Shown piece after piece: positions 58,216 through 64,000 of a DNA stretch of 64,000 nucleotides. This stretch comes from Halichoerus grypus. Its lineage: Eukaryota > Chordata > Mammalia > Carnivora > Phocidae. Within the stretch, counting starts at the first letter, position 1; every line of letters begins with the position of its first letter. A model generated the notes under the pieces. It ran no database searches, was not told the origin of the DNA, and saw only the letters and a list, made by a program, of their open reading frames with translations. A program made the translations under genes and the position numbers. Location of the stretch: contig NC_135713.1 of the NCBI RefSeq assembly GCF_964656455.1, positions 187,420,187 through 187,484,186 of the forward strand, written 5' to 3'.

Positions 58216-58344
58216 AACTCCAGGAGGCACCATTCATATTATATTTCCTGTGAATAGCGCTCAGGAGTGCACCATCCACATTGTATTTTCCGTGAATGGT
58301 TCCTCTTCAAGTTAAATGTAATATGAATAGTATCCCCTGGAGTT
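58216..58344. repeat. Hairpin repeat with a third internal arm copy
   Basis: A 39 bp arm at 58216-58254 pairs with the reverse complement at 58306-58344 (30 of 39 positions by hand count; outer AACTCCAGG and inner ATTCATATTA match exactly). A third, direct copy of the arm fills the loop at about 58260-58298. It may be a small non-autonomous DNA transposon; the family is not recognised. Confidence 0.55.
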
Positions 58345-58537
58345 GAACATCCAGTTGATAATGACTGGGAAGCTGAAAGGAACAAAAACAACCACTCAGC
58401 TCTCCAGGAGCTGACCAGAAGCAATTTAGTGCTAATACTACTTTGCATCTGATTGATCAGTCCTTTTCTACTACATTATTTCATTTTGTCCTTACTATAA
58501 TTCTGGGATCAAATTTTTAATGAGCATCCTCATTTTT

Positions 58538-58695
58538 TCTAAGATTTTATTTATTTAGTTATTTATTTGAGAGAGAGAGCATGAGCACAAGTCAGGGGCG
58601 GTGGGGGGGGCGGGCAGAGGGAGAAGCAGACTCGCCACTGAGCAGGACCTGAGCCAAATGCAGACACTCAACTGACTGAGCCACCGAGGAGCCCC
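58538..58695 (-). repeat. Can-SINE, older copy
   Basis: A reverse element with an internal deletion in the body. TGAGCATC occurs on both sides, at 58521-58528 and 58698-58710. Confidence 0.85.
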
Positions 58696-58728
58696 ATTGA
58701 GCATCTTCATTTAAAGATGAGGCAATTT

Positions 58729-58922
58729 TTTTTAAAGATGATTTATTTATTTATTTGACAGAGAGAGACACAGCGAGAGAGGGAACACAAGCAGGGGGAG
58801 TGGGAGAGGGAGAAGCAGGCTTCCCGCTGAGCAGGGAGCCCGACGACGCTTGGCTCGATCCCAGGGGATCATGACCTGAGCCGAAGGCAGACGTTCAACC
58901 GACTGAGCCACCCAGGCGCCCC
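58729..58922 (-). repeat. Can-SINE with target-site duplication
   Basis: A reverse element flanked by AAGATGAGGCAATTT at 58714-58728 and 58923-58937. Confidence 0.94.
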
Positions 58923-58938
58923 AAGATGAGGCAATTTA

Positions 58939-59122
58939 AGGGTGCCTGGCTGACTCAGTCGGTAGAGCATGCGACTCTCTCTCTTTTTTTAAGATTTTAT
59001 TTTTAAGTCATCTCTATACCCAACGTCGGGCTTGAACTCACAACCCTGAGATCAAGAATTGCAGGCTTGATGTAAATTTGAGCTCTACGTTGGGTGTAGA
59101 GATTGCTTAAAAATAAAATCTT
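58939..59122. repeat. Composite of two older Can-SINE pieces
   Basis: A plus-strand head (GGGTGCCTGGCTGACTCAG) is followed by a reverse-strand body and tail (AAGATTTTATTTTTAAGTC to about 59067). The plus-strand body and tail then resume (CTACGTTGGGTGTAGAGATT, ending AAATAAAATCTT). One SINE seems to carry an inverted copy inside it. Confidence 0.65.
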
Positions 59123-59321
59123 TTTTTTTTTTAAGATTTTATTTATTTATTTCAGAGAGAGAGAGTGAGCAAGCAGGCAAGCATGAGCAGGGGGAGAGGC
59201 AGAGGGAGAAGCAGACTCCCTGCTGAGCAGGGAGTCAGATGTGGGGTTTGATCCCAGGACACTGGGATCATGAGCTGAGTCGAAGGCAGAGGCTTAACCG
59301 ACTGAGCCACCCAGGTGCCCC
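59123..59321 (-). repeat. Can-SINE inserted in the tail of another
   Basis: A reverse full-length element is flanked by identical AAAAATAAAATCTT at 59109-59122 and 59322-59335. That target is itself the A-rich tail of the preceding SINE. Confidence 0.93.
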
Positions 59322-59599
59322 AAAAATAAAATCTTAAAAAAAATGAGGAAATTTAGAATAAAAGAGGATAAAATCCTAACAAAGCAGGATTCTCCCTTTG
59401 AGAGAACTCTGAGGTAGAGATAGGGCTTTTTTTAAAACCTTTAAGTTTCTGATTTTGGAGGCCTCACCCTATATTACACCAAACATTAAAAACAAAGGGA
59501 AAATGTAAAAAGAACAATTTCAGGTAATCACACGTGTGGTGTTATATAATTGGATAATGTAAATAGGGAGAGGCCCTAAGGGAATGGGGAGGGAGGAGA

Positions 59600-60240
59600 A
59601 GGCTACTTTGGGTCGGGTGATCAGAGAAGGACTTTTTGAGAAGGTGACATTTGAGCTGAAACTTATGTGACCAGAAGGAACCAGTCCTGCTAACACCTGG
59701 GGGCAGATTGTTCTAGGCCGAAGGAACAGCCAGTGCAAAGGCCCTAAGGCAGCAACAAATTTGGCATCTCTGGAAAACAGAAAAGAAGCTCGTGTGGCTA
59801 GAAGGCTATGAGATTGAAGTGACAGCCAGAGACTAGATTCTGTCAGGTCTTGGGTCACAGTCAAGAGTTTAGGCAATGGGAAGCCATTGAGAGATGTTTT
59901 AGCACTCGAACAAATGAAACTATGTTTAAAACATTTACTTTGGGGCGCCTGGGTGGCTCAGTTGGTTAGCATCTGCCTTCAGCTCAGGTCACGAACCCAG
60001 GGGTCCTGGGATCGAGCCCCGCATTGGGCTCCCTGCTCAGCGGGGAGTCTTCTTCTCCTTCTCCCTCTCCCTCTGTGTTCTCTCTCTCTGTCTCTCTCTC
60101 TCTCAAATAAATAAATAAAATCTTTAAAACAACAACAACAACAACAAAAATCATTTACTTTGGCTGCCAAAGGAAAAGGAGGGGGGTAGAATTGAAAGAG
60201 GGGAATAGCAACACGTAGGAGATCAGAGGCTAGTGCTTTC
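59600..60240 (+). repeat. Ancient repeat split by a Can-SINE
   Basis: This belongs to the same unassigned family as 20800-22060: GAGAAGGTGACATTTGAGC, CCAGTGCAAAGGCCCTAAGG and GGGAAGCCATTGAGAG. A Can-SINE (59944-60151, plus strand) interrupts it, with CATTTACTTTGG on both sides (59932-59943 and 60152-60163). Confidence 0.7.
59944..60151 (+). repeat. Can-SINE with CAA-type tail
   Basis: A full-length element whose tail ends in an (ACA)n expansion. It has a 12 bp target-site duplication. Confidence 0.94.
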
Positions 60241-61221
60241 ACCCAGAGAAGACCTAACAGAGGTTTAGACGAGCTGGTGGTGGAGGCAGGAAAAGCACAG
60301 ATGTATTGGAAGAGGAATCCATAGATCTCAGAGAACGACTGGCTGTAAAAGGCAAAAAAGAAGAATCATGAACATGGGTCCAGGAATGAAATCATCTGAA
60401 ACTGGAATTGTCTCCCCAAATAGGGACTTAGTGATTGCCACAGTCTTATGCTTCTGGAAACTTCCTGGCCTTCTCTTCCCCAGATTAAAAGCCAGAGGCA
60501 AGAGTGTCCTCACTCACACCCCAGGAGTCTGAATGGCCAGCCGCAAGCCAGGGGAGTTTGGAGTCCTGAGGGCTGAGTGGAGTAGGAAAACTCAGTGTTT
60601 GTGAAACAAAGAATCTGGAATCTGGCAGAGGGATGGCTCAATGGGGCTTTCAAGGGGTAAGCATGGGGTTGAAGGAGTCACTGCTCCCACACTGAAGTCT
60701 AAAACACTGTGACCAGGAACTATTCAATCCAACTCTCTCATATTTCAAATGGCAAAACGAAGCCTTATTCAAGACCACACAGCCCAGCCCCTACTATCTG
60801 AGGACAGATCCCTAGATAAACTGAGGGTGTGTGAAACGGCCGGCACAAACGCACACACAGTACAGGACACAGGAACACAAACCACGGCAGTCTTGTATGG
60901 GCAGGATGGAAGCCTTGTGTACTTCATGCATTAAAGCCAGGTAAGGCTGAGTGCATAAGAATGCTTTCTTGTCTTGGCAAAGCAGCCTAGAGAGAGAGAA
61001 AGGCAAACTCCCCAGGCCTTGGGCCTGCATTCCTGAGATGGGATGAGAAGGGCTGAGGGAGGTGATCAGCAGGCCCAGGGTCAGCATGTCTGGTATGTTG
61101 GTTTGGGCTCTGCTCTTTTCTACTCAGGGACTAGGGCTAATCTTGGGCCCAGGGAGCAGCCTCCTGGTGGTTAGGTAGCAAGTGTTCTTAAAAGGCCACC
61201 TTCAGAAGGGCAGATTTTCTT

Positions 61222-61227
61222 TCTTTT

Positions 61228-61288
<61 letters not shown>

Positions 61289-61564
61289 TCTCTCTCTCTC
61301 TTTCTTTCTTCTCTCTCTCTCTTTCTTTCTTTCTTTTTCTTTCTTTCCTTTTTTCCTTCCTTCCTTTCTTTCTTTTTAAATATTTTATTTATTTGACAGA
61401 GAGAGAGAGTGCGCACAAGCAGGGGGAACAGCAGGCAGAGGGAGAGGGAGAAGCAGGCTCCCCACCAAGCTGGGAGCCTGATGCAGGGCTCAATCCCAGG
61501 ACCTCAAGATCATGGCCTGAGCAGAAGGCAGATGCTTAACCGACTCAGCCACCCAGGCGCCCCT
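61222..61564 (-). repeat. Can-SINE with a greatly expanded (CTTT)n tail
   Basis: The reverse SINE body is about 61376-61564. The polypyrimidine tract 61222-61375 (CTTT with CT blocks) occupies the place of its A tail: AGAAGGGCAGATTTTCTT (61204-61221) and AGAAAGGCAGATTTTCTT (61565-61582) bound the whole unit. Confidence 0.88.
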
Positions 61565-62673
61565 AGAAAGGCAGATTTTCTTATCAGAAGCTTCCAAATT
61601 CCACTCTGCTATGGCCCCAGGGAGGCTTCGTGCCTACTCTTGGGGGACTCCTTCCATGTAACTAATTCACACAGATGCTTCCCCAGCAACTCATGCCCCA
61701 GACTCAAGGCCCTGTGGGGTAGGCCCCAGTTTGTGGCCTGGACCTCGGACTGTGGACCGTCTCCTCCCTTTTTCTGTTTGTTTTCAGTCCTCTGACCCCA
61801 GGTTGGCTGGTGAGGTAGGCAGAAGGGAGGAGACTCTGGTGCCAACACACACACGTGGCCTCCTGTGTCCCCCAGTCTCAGTGGCTGGTCAATGATTGAC
61901 TGGCATTTCACAGGTTGCTGGTTTCAGACCCCAGCCTGTTGACCCTCAGAGGTCACCTCCCTAAGGCAGAGCCCCCGGCGGTCTGGCCCTACACTTCTAC
62001 CACCCACAGGCCCAGTACCTCCTCCAGAGGATTTCGTGCATCTGCCCTCTGCCCCTCGTTGGCTCTCCTCTGCCCTGCAGTTGCCCCTCTCCTCCTGCCT
62101 CCCTCCCCGCAGGCCCCTCACCAGACCCTTCTGGCAAACTCTCAGGATCCTCCAGCAGCCCCCTCCCTTCCCCCCTGAGGCCCCCCTCAACTTCTGTCCC
62201 TTAGACATCCTCTTCCCTTGGCTCTCCCGCCAGGCCCTGCTGGAGGGGCTGTTGAGGGGAGAAGCGAATCAGCAGCGCCCACCCCTGCCCCCCTTCCTCG
62301 CCTCTTGTCAAACACCAGACAAGGTTTTTTCCCCTTCCTTCCCGGCTCTGAATGGGCTCATTCTCTTTGGAAGACTGGCCCCTCTCGAGCCTCCTCCCCG
62401 GGCGTGAGTTCTGACCCCGCTCCTCCCCCATCCTCACTCCCGGCCCCGCAGCCGCCGGCCCCGCCTTCTCTGGGCAGCCCACTGGGACTGAGCATTGTCT
62501 CCACAGTTTTTTGTTTTTGTTTTTTTCCCCCCTGGGATCTGGGATGCGGAGAGGGTGTGCTTGTTGGCTGGGTGGGAGTTAGGGAGTGGGAGGGCATGGG
62601 ATCTTTGTGGGGGAAGGACTGGTAGTTACCCGGATATCTTGGAAAGCACTTCTCTGGCTCCTCTGGTCGGGGC

Positions 62674-62688
62674 GGGGGGGGGGGGGGG
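62674..62688. repeat. G run
   Basis: About 15 consecutive G bases lie within a wider G-rich stretch that could form a G-quadruplex. Confidence 0.85.
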
Positions 62689-63039
62689 CGCTGGGGGGAG
62701 GGTGGGTTCATGGTACCCTTTATTCCCAGCTCTGGAGCAGAACACATGAAGCTAAAACCTTCTGGCTCAGTTTCCCTTAGTTCCCTTGGAATTTCAGGGT
62801 TCCTTTTGTGCAAAATGGGGAAAGATAACATCCTCCTCTGACATCCCAGGACTCAGCGACATGAGGAGTGTGGCTCCAGGACAGACAGGGGCATGGAGGA
62901 TGAGTCCAGTAAAGGAGGTTCCACAGCAGCTTTCCTGGCTGGACAAACCCTCCTAACACCAGGGCACAGGAGGGTAGGACCTGGGGGAGAAGGGACATCT
63001 CTAACACTGACCCTAACACCCTGATGGTCTCTCTTTTTT

Positions 63040-64000
<961 letters not shown>

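Noticed and set aside
59944..60010. tRNA gene
   Set aside because: The tRNA-like head with A/B-box similarity belongs to Can-SINEs; no intact tRNA fold was seen.
61171..61416. Lys/Glu/Arg-rich frame
   Set aside because: It is the (CTTT)n tract read on the reverse strand.

Overview
This is a window of mammalian nuclear DNA. Every gene is split by GT-AG introns, four promoters sit in CpG-rich blocks, and the intergenic and intronic DNA is full of MIR, L2 and tRNA-derived Can-SINE copies. The Can-SINEs begin GGGCGCCTGGGTGGCTCAG and end in a CT-rich block followed by AAATAAATAAA. They identify a carnivoran, and the tail type looks like an arctoid caniform (bear, pinniped or mustelid) rather than dog or cat. 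The species itself cannot be read from the sequence.

The layout is the conserved block next to ERBB2 (human 17q12). Positions 1-6650 are intergenic and hold MIRs, a Can-SINE cluster and two AT-rich candidate regulatory elements. PPP1R1B (DARPP-32; + strand, 7 exons, coding 7133-14968) is followed within about 0.5 kb by the STARD3 promoter. STARD3 (+) has a non-coding first exon near 16.3 kb, a 10 kb intron 1, and 14 coding exons from 26590 to 35596. TCAP (+, 2 exons, 38085-38835) and PNMT (+, 3 exons, 41081-42565) follow. PGAP3 (- strand, 8 exons, 45032-56912) converges on PNMT. The last 7 kb is intergenic. It holds nested SINEs, L2 pieces, a hairpin repeat and a processed RPS3A pseudogene cut by a Can-SINE and running off the right edge. 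ERBB2 is expected just past the right edge, but no ERBB2 exon was found.

The five genes are neighbours by ancient synteny, not by a shared pathway. DARPP-32 is a kinase-controlled inhibitor of protein phosphatase 1 in dopamine-responsive neurons. STARD3 moves cholesterol at contacts between late endosomes and the ER. Telethonin (TCAP) caps titin at the muscle Z-disc. PNMT makes adrenaline. PGAP3 remodels GPI-anchor lipids in the Golgi. All five reading frames splice cleanly with preserved phase to 206, 445, 167, 283 and 320 residues, and all look intact.

I found no convincing novel biological system. The observations most worth a second look are a perfect ETS-site palindrome at the PGAP3 promoter, a spliced upstream ORF in STARD3 whose extent depends on which of two tandem acceptors is used, a head-to-head foldback Can-SINE with no tail, an unassigned hairpin repeat at 58.2-58.3 kb, and four CTCF-like sites. 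Exon coordinates were worked out by hand from splice signals, reading phase and recalled human proteins. Repeat family names rest on recalled consensus sequences and their borders are approximate.
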